64,000 bases of DNA, from positions 216,126,081-216,190,080 of the forward strand of contig NC_050100.1 in NCBI RefSeq assembly GCF_902167145.1. The letters are read 5' to 3'. This DNA comes from Zea mays (taxonomy: Eukaryota > Streptophyta > Magnoliopsida > Poales > Poaceae). The notes beneath the pieces are model-generated. The model had not been told where the DNA came from. It saw only the letters and a program-made list of their open reading frames with translations, and ran no database searches. Positions 35,439-46,352 of this stretch are shown piece by piece (the stretch's first letter is position 1; every line of letters begins with the position of its first letter). Both the position numbers and the translations under genes were made by a program.

Positions 35439-38400
35439 GTTTATGCATCCGGAGGCTCAAGCTGGATACTCGACAGCGGGTGCACAAACCACATGACCGG
35501 GGAGAAAAGGATGTTCTCCTCATATGAGAAAAACAAAGATCCCCAACGAGCTATCACATTCGGGGATGGAAATCAAGGTTTGGTCAAAGGACTTGGTAAA
35601 ATTGCTATATCTCCTGACCATTCTATTTCCAATGTTTTTCTTGTTGATTCTTTAGATTACAACTTGCTTTCTGTTTCCCAATTATGTCAAATGGGCTACA
35701 ATTGTCTTTTTACTGATATAGGTGTCACTGTCTTTAGAAGAAGTGATGATTCAATAGCTTTTAAGGGAGTGTTAGAGGGTCAGCTATACCTGGTAGATTT
35801 TGATAGAGCTGAACTCGACACTTGCTTAATTGCTAAGACTAACATGGGTTGGCTCTGGCACCGCCGACTAGCCCATGTTGGGATGAAGAATCTTCACAAG
35901 CTTCTAAAGGGAGAACACATTTTAGGATTAACAAATGTTCATTTTGAGAAAGACAGGATTTGTAGCGCATGCCAGGCAGGGAAGCAAGTTGGAGTCCATC
36001 ATCCACACAAGAACATCATGACGACCGACAGGCCGCTTGAGCTACTCCACATGGATCTATTCGGTCCGATTGCTTACATAAGCATCGGCGGGAGTAAGTA
36101 TTGTCTTGTAATAGTGGATGATTATTCTCGCTTCACTTGGGTATTCTTTTTACAGGAAAATCTCAAACCCAAGAGACCTTAAAGGGATTCTTGAGACGGG
36201 CTCAAAATGAGTTCGCCTTAAGGATCAAGAAAATAAGAAGCGACAACGGGACGGAGTTCAAGAACTCTCAAATTGAAAGCTTCCTTGAGGAGGAGGGCAT
36301 CAAGCATGAGTTCTCTTCTCCCTACACGCCTCAACAAAATGGTGTAGTAGAGAGGAAGAATCAAACTCTTTTGGACATGGCAAGAACCATGCTTGATGAG
36401 TACAAGACACCGGACCGGTTTTGGGCCGAAGCGGTCAACACCGCCTGCTACGCCATCAACCGGTTATATCTTCACCGAATCCTCAAGAAGACATCATATG
36501 AACTCCTAACCGATAAAAAGCCCAACATTTCATACTTTAGAGTTTTTGGTAGCAAATGCTTTATTCTTGTTAAAAGAGGTAGAAAATCTAAATTTGCTCC
36601 TAAAACTGTAGAAGGTTTTTTACTTGGTTATGACTCAAACACAAGGGCATATAGGGTCTTTAACAAGTCCACTGGACTAGTTGAAGTCTCATGTGACGTT
36701 GTGTTTGATGAAACTAACGGCTCTCAAGTAGAGCAAGTTGATCTTGATGAGATAGGTGAAGAACAGGCTCCATGCATAGCGCTAAGGAACATGTCCATTG
36801 GGGATGTGTGTCCTAGGGAATCCGAAGAGCCTCCAAATGCACAAGATCAACCGTCCTCCTCCAAGCAAGCATCTCCACCAACTCAAAATGAGGATGAAGC
36901 TCAAGTTGATGAAGGGCAAAATCAAGAAGATGAGCCACCTCAAGATGATGGAAATGATCCAGGGGGAGATGCAATTGATCAAGAAAAGGAGGATGAGGAA
37001 GAACCAAGGCCGCCACACCCAAGAGTCCACCAAGCAATCCAACGAGATCACCCCGTCGACACCATCCTCGGCGACATTCATAAGGGGGTAACCACTCGAT
37101 CTCGTGTTGCACATTTTTGTGAACATTACTCTTTTGTTTCCTCTATTGAGCCGCACAGGATAGAGGAAGCACTTCAAGATTCGGATTGGGTGGTGGCAAT
37201 GCAAGAGGAGCTCAACAATTTCACAAGAAACGAGGTATGGCATTTAGTTCCACGTCCTAACCAAAATGTTGTAGGAACCAAATGGGTCTTCCGCAACAAG
37301 CAAGATGAGCATGGTGTGGTGACAAGGAACAAAGCTCGACTCGTGGCCAAAGGGTATTCACAAGTCGAAGGTTTGGATTTCGGTGAAACCTATGCACCCG
37401 TAGCTAGGCTTGAGTCAATTCGCATATTATTGGCCTATGCTACTTACCATGGCTTTAAGCTTTATCAAATGGACGTGAAAAGCGCCTTCCTCAATGGACC
37501 GATCAAGGAAGAGGTCTATGTTGAGCAACCTCCCGGCTTTGAAGACAGTGAGTATCCTAACCATGTTTATAGGCTCTCTAAGGCGCTTTATGGGCTCAAG
37601 CAAGCCCCAAGAGCATGGTATGAATGCCTTAGAGATTTCCTTATTACTAATGGCTTCAAAGTCGGCAAGGCCGATCCTACACTCTTTACTAAAACTCTTG
37701 AAAATGACTTGTTTGTATGCCAAATTTATGTTGATGATATTATATTTGGGTCTACTAACGAGTCTACATGTGAAGAGTTTAGTAGGATCATGACACAGAA
37801 ATTCGAGATGTCGATGATGGGGGAGTTGAAGTATTTTCTAGGATTCCAAGTCAAGCAACTCCAAGAGGGCACCTTCATTAGCCAAACGAAGTACACTCAA
37901 GACATTCTAACCAAGTTTGGGATGAAGGATGCCAAACCCATCAAGACACCCATGGGAACTAATGGGCATCTCGACCTCGACACGGGAGGTAAGTCCGTGG
38001 ATCAAAAGGTATACCGGTCGATGATTGGTTCATTGCTTTATTTATGTGCATCTCGACCGGACATTATGCTTTCCGTATGTATGTGTGCAAGATTCCAATC
38101 CGACCCTAAGGAATCCCACCTTACGGCCGTAAAACGAATCTTGAGATATTTGGCTTACACACCTAAGTTTGGGCTTTGGTACCCTCGGGGATCCACATTT
38201 GATTTGATTGGCTATTCGGATGCCGATTGGGCGGGGTGTAAAATCAATAGGAAGAGCACATCGGGGACTTGCCAGTTCTTGGGAAGATCCTTGGTGTCTT
38301 GGGCTTCAAAGAAGCAAAATTCGGTCGCTCTTTCCACCGCCGAAGCCGAGTACATTGCCGCAGGACATTGTTGCGCGCAATTGCTTTGGATGAGGCAAAC

Positions 38401-38683
38401 CCTGCGGGACTACGGTTACAAATTAACCAAAGTCCCTTTGCTATGTGATAATGAGAGTGCAATCAAAATGGCCGACAATCCCGTCGAGCATAGCCGCACT
38501 AAGCACATAGCCATTCGGTATCATTTTCTTAGGGATCACCAACAAAAGGGAGATATCGAGATTTCTTACATTAACACTAAAGATCAATTAGCCGATATCT
38601 TTACCAAGCCTCTTGATGAACAAACTTTTACCAAACTTAGGCATGAGCTCAATATTCTTGATTCTAGAAATTTCTTTTGCTAG
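35439..38683 (+). pseudogene. pol: Pol polyprotein of C, one-base frameshift in integrase
   Basis: Order: aspartic protease (ILDSGCTNHMTG, about 35469-35500), GAG-pre-integrase with HHCC zinc residues (WHRRLAHVGM near 35860, CSACQAGKQ near 35965), integrase core with its D, D and E (HMDLFGP near 36048, RSDNGTEF near 36238, NGVVERKN near 36340), acidic linker, reverse transcriptase (37130-37900, YVDDIIFGS at about 37728) and RNase H (GYSDADWAG near 38210, [11 protein letters not shown] near 38333), ending at TAG 38681-38683. One A is missing in the run at 36157-36160 (five As in A and in the other copies), so the frame closes at 36182. Everything else is open. The frame starts after TTGTTTTGTAG, with no ATG at the boundary, so expression from a gag start needs splicing, frameshifting or reinitiation. 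Confidence 0.93.
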
Positions 38684-39565
38684 CTTGCACAGATAGCTCA
38701 TTTGAATACCTTTGATCATATCTCTTTTATATGCTATGACTAATGTGTTTTCAAGTCTATTTCAAACCAAGTCATAGGTATATTGAAAGGGAATTGGAGT
38801 CTTCGGCGAAGAAAAAGGCTTCCACTCCGTAACTCATACTTCGCCATCACTCCGAGCAACTCTCTCTTCTTTGGGGGAGAAATGAGCATCAAGGAAAAGG
38901 ACTTCATCCTTTGGGGAGAGAGTAAAAGCTCAAAAGCAAAAGGACCGGATTTCGTCTTTGGTATAATCTTAACTCATTTACTTATGACCAAAGGGGAAGA
39001 AATTACTTGAGGGCTCTAATGATTCCGTTTTTGGCGATTCATGCCAAAAAGGGGGAGAAATGAGCCCAAAGCAAAAGGACCGCACCACCACCACCAAATT
39101 CAAAAACTTAGTGCTTTCCAAAAGTATTTATCATTTGGTATCCTATTGTGTTCAAAAGGGGGAGAAAGTAGTATTTCAAAAATGGTATATCAAAACCCTC
39201 TTGAACACTAAGAGGTGGATCTCTTTTAGGGGGAGTTTTGTTTAGTCAAAGGAAAAGCATTTGAAACAGGGGGAGAAAATTTCAAATCTTGAAAATGCTT
39301 TGCAAACTCTTATTCATTTACCTTTGACTATTTGCAAAAGATCTTTGAAATGAATTTCCAAAAACTTTGCAAAAACAAATCATGTGGTGCAAAGAGTGGT
39401 CCAAAATACTAAATAAGAAAGAATCATTCCATGCATATCTTGTAAGTAGTTATATTGGCTCAATTCCAAGCAACCTTTACACTTACATTATGCAAACTAG
39501 TTCAATTATGCACATCTCTATTTGCTTTGGTTTGTGTTGGCATCAATCACCAAAAAGGGGGAGAT
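38684..39565 (+). other. Post-pol region of C with repeated polypurine words
   Basis: Non-coding. Polypurine-tract-like words occur near 38873 (TTTGGGGGAGAAA), 38990 (CAAAGGGGAAGAAA), 39045 (CAAAAAGGGGGAGAAA), 39150 (CAAAAGGGGGAGAAAG), 39225 and 39268. The one next to the 3' LTR, AAAAAGGGGGAGAT (39552-39565), is the functional tract by position. No gene supported. Confidence 0.8.
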
Positions 39566-40886
39566 TGAAAGGGAATTAGGCTTACACCTAGTTCCTAAAT
39601 AATTTTGGTGGTTGAATTGCCCAACACAAATAATTGGACTAACTAGTTTGCCCAAGTGTATAGATTATACAGGTGTAAAAGGTTCACACTCAGCCAATAA
39701 AAAGACCAAGTTTTGGATTCAATAAAGGAGCAAAGGGGCAACCGAGGGCACCCCTGGTCTGGCGCACCGGACTGTCCGGTGTGCCACCGGACAGTGAACA
39801 GCACCTGTCCGGTGCACCAGGGGACTCAAACTCAAACTCTTCGCCCTCGGGAATTCTCGGAAGCCGGCGCGCTATAATTCACCGGACTGTCCGGTGTGCA
39901 CCGGACATGTCCGGTGCTCCAAGGAAGCGCGGTCTCCGGAACTCGCCAGCCTCGGGTTCGCGCGGCAGCCGCTCCGCTAAAATTCACCGGACTGTCCGGT
40001 GTGCACCGGACTGTCCGGTGTGCCAGCGGAGCAACGGCTCCCTGCGGCGCCAACGGCTGCCTGCGGAGCATTTAATGCGCGCACAGCGCGCGCAGAAGTC
40101 AGAATCGCCCATGCCGGTGCACCGGACATCAAACAGTACATGTCCGGTGTGCACCGGACACCCAGGCGGGCCCACAAGTCAGAAGCTCCAACGGTCAGAA
40201 TCCAACGGCAGTGATGACGTGGCAGGGGCACCGGACTGTCCGGTGTGCACCGGACTGTCCGGTGTGCCATCGTGCAGAAGCCTCCAGCCAACGGTCAAGT
40301 TTGGTGGTTGGGGCTATAAATACCCCAACCACCCCACCATTCATTGCATCCAAGTTTTCCACTTCTCAACTACTACAAGAGCTCTAGCATTCAATTCTAG
40401 ACACACTAAAGAGATCAAATCCTCTCCAATTCCACACAAAGCCCTAGTGACTAGTGAGAGTGATTTGCCGTGTTCATTTGAGCTCTTGCGCTTGGATTGC
40501 TTCTTTTCTTTCTCACTTGTTCTTGAGATCACAACTCCATTGTAATCAAGGCAAGAGGCACCAATTGTGTGGTGGCCCTTGCGGGGAAGTTTTGTTCCCG
40601 GCTTTGATTAGAGAAGAGAAGCTCACTCGGTCCGAGGGACCGTTTGAGAGAGGGAAGGGTTGAAAGAGACCCGGCCTTTGTGGCCTCCTCAACGGGGAGT
40701 AGGTTTGCAAGAACCGAACCTCGGTAAAACAAATCTCCGTGTCTCACTTGCTTATTCGCTTGGGATTTGTTTTGCGCCCTCTCTCTCGGACTCGTTTATA
40801 TTTCTAACGCTAACCCGGCTTGTAGTTGTGTTTATATTTGTAAATTTCAGTTTCGCCCTATTCACCCCCCCTCTAGGCGACTATCA
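39566..40886 (+). repeat. 3' LTR of C
   Basis: A 1321-bp copy of 31388-32689. Differences seen by eye: C to G at about 40059, and a 19-bp tandem duplication of a U3 palindrome near 40234-40270. TATA at 40315-40322. Confidence 0.95.
40234..40271 (+). repeat. Duplicated 19-bp U3 palindrome unit in C 3' LTR
   Basis: Two adjacent copies of CACCGGACTGTCCGGTGTG where the 5' LTR has one (about 32050-32070). This accounts exactly for the 19-bp length difference between the LTRs. Confidence 0.9.
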
Positions 40887-40964
40887 GAAACAAAATTTGA
40901 AATTCATTTTGAATTTAGAGCGAGTTTGAGAAAATTTCAAGATTTGAATTTTTGGGATGCTACA
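40887..40964 (-). repeat. End of B right LTR (after C)
   Basis: Begins with the GAAAC duplication of C, continues as 24771-24843 of the left LTR, and ends GGGATGCTACA before the CTCTC target duplication of B. Confidence 0.9.
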
Positions 40965-41689
40965 CTCTCACACTTAAATCTTCCTCAAGATTCAACCTTG
41001 TTGGAGGAGCTCTTGGGTGTGAGGTTTGTGCTTGTGCTCATGATTTGGTTTTCCTCTCCCATCTCTCTTAAAATCTTGAGTTTGTGCAAACACCTCTTGT
41101 GCGTTCTTGGTGTTCTTGAAACCCTAGGTTTCAAGACCGTTTGAGGTTGCTTGGGAGTCTCCAAATTTGTGGACGACCCCAAGAAGTTTGTATCACCCGC
41201 TGTTTGAGCTAAGATAAGAAGAGATTGCCTTGACCTTTGTGGTCGGCTTTTGGAGGATTAGGGTTGAAAAAGACCCGACCCTTTATGGCTCCTCAACGGG
41301 GAGTAGGACATCTTTGTGGTGTGGCCGAACCTCGGGTTAAATCTTGTGTCTAGTGTTCTTGCTTGTCTTTAACTTAAGATATTTTTACTTGCAAGATTGA
41401 CATATAGATTTTCCATAGAGTAGATCTAGAAGTGAAATAGCCTTTACATATTCATCTTCTCATTCTAACTTAGTTATACTTTACTTCTCAAAAGGACTCG
41501 TGAAATACTTTTTCGAGTAGATTATAGTCTAAAGTTTATAAAACAGTTGGATTGGTTCAGAGTGGTTCAACTTGCACACGTAGCTATTGAACCGGCCTGC
41601 ACCAGTTGAACTATGTATTTAACAATCTTTCGAAGTTCGTTGTGAAAATTTTCAGATTAGCCTATTCACCCCCCTCTAGGCTACTTTCA
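40965..41689 (+). repeat. 3' LTR of R, right piece
   Basis: Matches 1496-2218 of the R 5' LTR, starting with CTCTC (B target duplication) and ending TTTCA before AGACT. Together with 20341-21292 it makes the complete 3' LTR. Confidence 0.93.
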
Positions 41690-42897
41690 AGACTCTATAT
41701 GCCCTTGTGTTTGAGTCATAACCAAGTAAAAAGTCTTCTACAGCCTTAGGAGCGAATTTAGATTTTCTACCTCTTTTAACAAGAATAAAACATTTGCTAC
41801 CAAAGACTCTAAAATATGAAACATTGGGTTTTTTACCGGTGAGGAGTTCGTATGATGTTTTCTTAAGGATTCGGTGAAGGTAGAGCCGGTTGATGGAGTA
41901 GCAGTCGGTGTTAATCGCCTCAGCCCAAAACCGGTCCGGAGTCTTGTACTCATCAAGCATTGTCCTCGCCATGTCCAATAAAGTTCTATTCTTCCTCTCC
42001 ACTACAGCATTTTTTGAGGTGTGTAGGGACAAGAGAACTCATGCTTGATGCCCTCCTCCTCAAGAAAGCCTTCAATTTGAGAGTTCTTGAACTCCGTCCC
42101 ATTGTCGCTTCTTATCTTTTTGATCCTTAAGCCGAACTCATTTTGAGCCCGTCTCAAGAATCCCTTTAAGGTCTCTTGGGTCTGAGATTTTTCCTGCAAA
42201 AAGAATACCCAAGTGAAGCGAGAATAATAATCCACAATCACAAGACAGTACTTACTCCCGCCGATGCTTATGTAAGCAATCGAGCCGAATAGATCCATGT
42301 GGAGTAACTCCAGTGGCCTGTCCATTGTCATTATGTTTTGTGTGGATGGTGAGCGCCAACTTGCTTCCCTGCTTGGCATGCGCTACAAACCCTGTCTTTC
42401 TCAAAATGAACATTTGTTAGTCCCAAAATGTGTTCTCCCTTTAGAAACTTGTGAAGATTTTTCATTTCAACATGGGCTAGTCAGCGATGCCAGAGCCAAC
42501 CCATATTAGTCTTAGCAATTAAGCAAGTGTCAAGTTCAGCTCTATTAAACTCAACTAAGTATAGCTGACCCTCTAGCACTACTGAATCATCACTCCTTCT
42601 AAAGACAGTAACACCTACATCTGTAAAAAGACAGTTGTAGCCCATATTGCATAATTGAGAAACAGAAAGCAAATTGCAATCTAAAGAATCTACAAGAAAA
42701 ACATCGAAAATAAAATGGCCAGGTGATATAGCGATTTTACCAAGTCCTTTGACCAAACCTTGATTTCCATCCCCAAATGTAATAGCTCATTGGGGATCTT
42801 CGTTTTTCTCATATGAGGAGAACATCCTTTTCTTCATAGTCATGTGGTTTGTGCATCCGCTATCAATTATCCAGCTTGAGCCCCCAGATGCATAAAC
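41690..42897 (-). pseudogene. pol: pol of H, 5' part (protease and integrase; decayed)
   Basis: Minus-strand Copia Pol, closely related to A and C. From right to left: protease (IIDSGCTNHM, about 42870), GAG-pre-integrase (42480-42760, 'CNLLSVSQLCNMGYN'), integrase zinc region (about 42380-42480), integrase core (HMDLFG near 42295, RSDNGTEF near 42110), then a frameshift at about 42012 just before the catalytic Glu (NAVVERKNRT). The frame also breaks near 42380-42480. The gene stops at 41690 where R inserted and resumes at 552. The frame opens after TTGTTTTGCAG, as in the other copies. Confidence 0.9.
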
Positions 42898-42909
42898 CTG
42901 CAAAACAAT

Positions 42910-44848
42910 TTAGGCCTTGTTCTTAGGTACCCAAACAGTCTTGGGTCCTTTCACGTTAGAAACAAGCACCTTGGGTACCCAAACACAAGTCTTTGATCCC
43001 TTGTGTTTGCCCCCAGCATATTTGACAACTACTTTGCCTGATTTGTTAGTTAGAACATAAGATGCATCAAAGTCTTAAATGAAATAATAGGCTCATTTGA
43101 TGCAGCAGGAGTTTTCTTTTTAGGCATTTTAACATGGGTAGAATGCCTAGAGCTAGATGCCTCATTCTTATACATAAAAGCATGGTGAGAAACAGAATGA
43201 GAGTTCTTAGCATGAATTCTCCTAATTTTATGTTCGGGATAATTAGCAGGATATAAAATGTAGTCCTCATTATCCTGACCATGGGAGCCTTGCCCTTAAC
43301 AAAATTAGACAACCTTTTAGGGGCATTAAGCTTGACATTGCTTCCCTGTTGGAAACCAATGCCATCCTTGATGCCAGAGCGTCTCCCATTATAGAGCATG
43401 CTTCTAGAAAATTTAAATTTTTCATTTTCAATCTCATGCTCATTAATTTTTGCAGTTAATTGAGCTATATGATCATTTTGTTGTTTAATTAAAGCAAGGT
43501 GATCTTTTATAGCATCAACAATAATGTCTACATCTAGTGCAAATAGAGACATGATCAACAGTAGATGTAGAGGGTTTGCAAACATTTAATTCATCAATCT
43601 TAGCATGTAATATAGCTCATTTCTAAGACTGGAAATAGCATCATTGCAAATATTTAAATCTTTAGCATTAGAAATTAAATTATCATTCTCAGTTCTAAGG
43701 TTAGAGATTGATTCATTCAATTTATCAATCTTAGCAATTAAACTAGAATTTTCATTTCTAAGACTGATAATTGAATCATTGCAAACATTTAACTTCTCGA
43801 CATTAGCAAATAAATTAGCATTTTCAGTTCTAAGGTTGGAAACAGTGTCATGGCAAATGCTAAGCTCCTTAGTCAAATTTTCATTTTTCTCTACTTCCCG
43901 AGCATAAGCATTTTTTACTTTAACATGCTTTTTGTTTTCTTTAATAAGGAATTCCTCTTGGCTATCCAAGAGTTCATCCTTCTCATGAATGGCTCCTATC
44001 AATTCATTCAATTTTCCTTTTGTTGCATGTTAAGGTTGGCAAAAAGAGTAAGCAAATCATCTTCATCATCACTAGAACTACCCTCATCACTAGATTAGTA
44101 TACTTGGGGGTGGTTCTAGGTTGTACCTTCTTCTTTTTGTCGTCCTTGGCCATGAAGCACTTGTGGCTGACGTTGGGGAAGAGGAGTCCCTTATTGACGG
44201 CAATGTTGGCGGCATCCTCGTCGGAGGAGGAGTCGGTGGAGCTCTCATCGGAGTCCCATTCCCGACACACGTGAGCATCGCCGCTCTTCTTCTTGTAGTA
44301 CCTCTTCTTCTCCTTCTTCTCCCCTTCTTGTCATCGCCCCTGTCACTATCACTAGACATAGGACATTTAGCGATAAAATGATCGGGCTTACCACACTTGT
44401 AGCACACCCTCTTGGAGCGGGGTTTGTAGTCCTTCCCCCTCCTTTGCTTGAGGATTTGGCAGAAGCTCTTGATGATGAGCGACATTTCCTCGTTGTTGAG
44501 CTTGGAGGCGTCGATTGGAATTCTACTTGGTGTAGATTCCTTCTTATCTTCTTCCGTCGCCTTGAATGCGACGGGTTGCACCTCGGGTGTGGAGGTGGCG
44601 CCTTGCTCCAAGTTGATGATGTATTTGGAGCCTATGACCATTAGTTCAAAGCTCACAAACTTCCCAATTACCTCCTCGGGAGACATTAGCTTATATCTAG
44701 GATCACCACGTATTAGTTGAACTTGAGTGGGATTACGAAATACAAGGGATCTAAGAATAACCTTGACCATTTCATGGTCATCCCATTTTGTGCTCCTGAG
44801 GTTGCGCACTTGGTTCACCAAGGTCTTGAGCCGGTCGTACATGGCTTG
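42910..44848 (-). pseudogene. gag: gag of H, 3' part (decayed, cut by D)
   Basis: Minus-strand Copia Gag. From right to left: the second half of the UBN2-type domain (MYDRLKTLVNQVRNLRS, just left of 44848), the zinc knuckle CYKCGKPDHFIAKC (about 44350-44405; the usual Gly before His is Asp here), a Lys/Arg tract with a frameshift near 44310, an Asp/Ser stretch, a coiled coil (43440-44010) and the VWVPK tail ending at TAA 42910-42912. Other frame changes lie near 43600, 43300 and 43075. The 5' part of H must lie beyond D, to the right of the window. GCTTG (44844-44848) is the presumed target of D; its partner is not visible. Confidence 0.9.
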
Positions 44849-45477
44849 TGTCGGTGTTTGGGGTCCGACTGCGCACCTAGGGTTACCCCTCAAGGTGCTT
44901 TCAGGAGTAGGACGGTGTTATCGACTGTAGCTCGATGGTTCATGCTGGATGCACGAGAAACAGTGGACAGCGGTTTACAGGTTCGGGCCGCTTTGAGATG
45001 CGTAACACCCTACGTCCTATCGAGAGTGCTTTATGTGGTGGGTTACAGGAGGATTCTCTAGCGCTGAAAACGTAAAGAGTTGGGTGGGAAGCTAAGTAGC
45101 GAGCATCTGATCTGAAGGGGTGCCCCCTAGGCCTTATATACTCGACCGTGGGGCGGTACATGTAGATATGATAACAATGTGTACCTAAGAAATAGTGAAC
45201 CAACTGAGTTTATCCTCCTAAAATCCTGCCGACCCATTCTCGCTTGGTTCCGTTGTACGGGGCTCCTGCACGGGAAGGTCGGGCCTCTGTTGTGATTACT
45301 GTTCGAATTCGTTGGGCCGTCTTGGGCTTGTGCCGATACAGCCTTGTGTCGATTCGCTTCATTGGTCATTCCTTCCCAGGCCCACGAGGGGGATGACCTT
45401 ACGAATTATGGGGCCCTTGGGCCTTTCGTGAGGTCTTTTATCCTTTTGGTGGACCCAGGGGATATCTGTCCTCCACA
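44849..45477 (-). repeat. 3' LTR of D
   Basis: On the plus strand TGTCGGTGTTTGGGG to CTGTCCTCCACA (629 bp). On the minus strand it starts TGTGGAGGACAG, preceded by the purine-rich GATCGGGGGCT (about 45478-45488), the likely polypurine tract. A TATA box is at 45134-45140. The right end is inferred from the TG/CA rule and the adjacent purine tract, because the other LTR is outside the window. Confidence 0.75.
45134..45140 (-). promoter_or_regulatory. TATA box of D LTR
   Basis: Minus-strand TATATAA in CGAGTATATAAGGCC, placed about 340 bp into the LTR. Confidence 0.65.
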
Positions 45478-46352
45478 AGCCCCCGATCTTTGGGTCGATT
45501 CTGAAATAAACGGCCCAAGGATCCTAGGTCCAGCTTGCAGTCAGTTTTGAAATAAACGGCTCAAGATCCAGCTTGCAGTCTCTGACTTTTACAAGGGATG
45601 CCTTGGAGATAAACCTGCCGGGCCACTGCTTCTGAGTTCTGAATGATCCAGTGGAAACAATTTTTCATTGTCTCTTTCTGCCTTTATTACTCAAAATTTG
45701 GTGTTCTGTCTCAGACTCATGCTTCGGAAGTCAGCATTTTTGTACCGTAGGACTTCAAATTTCATTGGGTGCACTGAAGGTGCACCCAATGGGTGTAGCC
45801 CCCGAGCTTCGAGTGGATTTTTGCAGATAATCCACTCGAAGGTCCTTACTTCAAGTATTATCAGAGATCACTTTTATCTTCCACTTGCGCTTTTTCAGAG
45901 GTCAGCGTTGTCTTGATCTTGCCTTATGCTTTAGAAGTCAGCACTTTACTTCTTCAGGGATGATGATCCATTGGATGCACCGGAGGTGCACCCAATGGGT
46001 GTAGCCCCCGAGCTTCGAGTGGATTTTTGAAAATAATCCACTCGAAGGTCTTCATTTCGTGCCTTTTTTCTGGGAATCATCCTTCCCCTTTGCTGAATGC
46101 CTTGGAGATCAGCATTATATTATTGATACTACGCTTTAGAAGTCAGCGTACATTTTTGTCTTTGAGGCTGAGTACGCGATCTGCCCATATCTTGCTAGGT
46201 CTTGCCATTTATTTGATCTACAACTGATTGGACGTTCGATAGATGGCCCTTGGCAAGTCTTCATGTCACTTCGTGCTTTGATGCTTCTGTCGATTAGACT
46301 TGTACCTCATCGGCTATATTTGGCTTTCCTTTGATCCCTGCTGATATCTTTC
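45478..46352. other. D spacer with paired hairpins
   Basis: Non-coding. Two copies, 206 bp apart, of a two-hairpin module. Module 1: arms CATTGGGTGCAC and GTGCACCCAATG (45763-45791), then arms CTTCGAGTGGAT and ATCCACTCGAAG (45807-45841). Module 2: 45969-45997 (one mismatch) and 46013-46047 (perfect). The word CCCAATGGGTGT occurs in each. Short AAGTCAGC or AGATCAGC words recur every 50-100 bp. E inserted at its right end in CTTTC. Confidence 0.8.

Larger units (their letters stand above)
31388..40886 (+). mobile_element. LTR retrotransposon C (Ty1/Copia, Opie/Ji-like), nearly intact and young
   Basis: A 9499-bp element beginning TGAAAGGGAATTAGG and ending GGCGACTATCA, flanked by GAAAC (31383-31387 and 40887-40891). 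The LTRs are 1302 and 1321 bp. By eye they differ by one substitution and one 19-bp duplication, so insertion is recent (about 30 thousand years if the grass LTR rate of 1.3e-8 per site per year applies). gag is fully open. pol is open apart from a single missing A at 36157-36160. It is the best reference for the other Opie-like copies in the window. Confidence 0.96.
21293..40964 (-). mobile_element. Non-autonomous Ty3/Gypsy element B (Del/Tekay-like), nested in 3' LTR of R
   Basis: Flanked by CTCTC on both sides (21288-21292, 40965-40969). Without C it is about 10.17 kb: two LTRs of about 3.55 kb and a 3.09-kb interior. Orientation is minus. The right LTR is followed on the minus strand by the tRNA-Met primer site (27916-27927). 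The left LTR is preceded, on the minus strand, by a polypurine tract after CTCGAGGACGAGATTCC, the sequence typical of Del/Tekay-type Gypsy elements. The interior has no protease, RT, RNase H or integrase. One ORF lies in the gag position (26692-27813). B must have been mobilised by proteins made elsewhere. Confidence 0.9.
553..41689 (+). mobile_element. LTR retrotransposon R (Ty1/Copia, SIRE/Maximus lineage), nested by A, B and C
   Basis: The element starts TGTAAGTGCAATC and ends CTACTTTCA, and is flanked by the direct repeat AGACT (548-552 and 41690-41694). Removing A and B with their duplicated targets leaves about 12.56 kb: a 1666-bp 5' LTR, about 9.2 kb of internal sequence and a 1672-bp 3' LTR. 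Order: LTR, tRNA-Met-type primer site, gag, pol (protease, integrase, RT, RNase H), a long extra ORF with its own promoter-like region, polypurine tract, LTR. The long gag with a zinc knuckle and coiled coil, and an extra ORF after pol, fit the SIRE/Maximus lineage. Ruda or Giepum are candidate maize family names but I cannot confirm either. gag and pol carry several stops and frameshifts, so this is an old copy. Confidence 0.93.

Noticed and set aside
44849..44893. Gag frame of H apparently extending to 44893 with an in-frame start
   Set aside because: The first residues are read from the end of D's LTR; the real H sequence begins at 44848.
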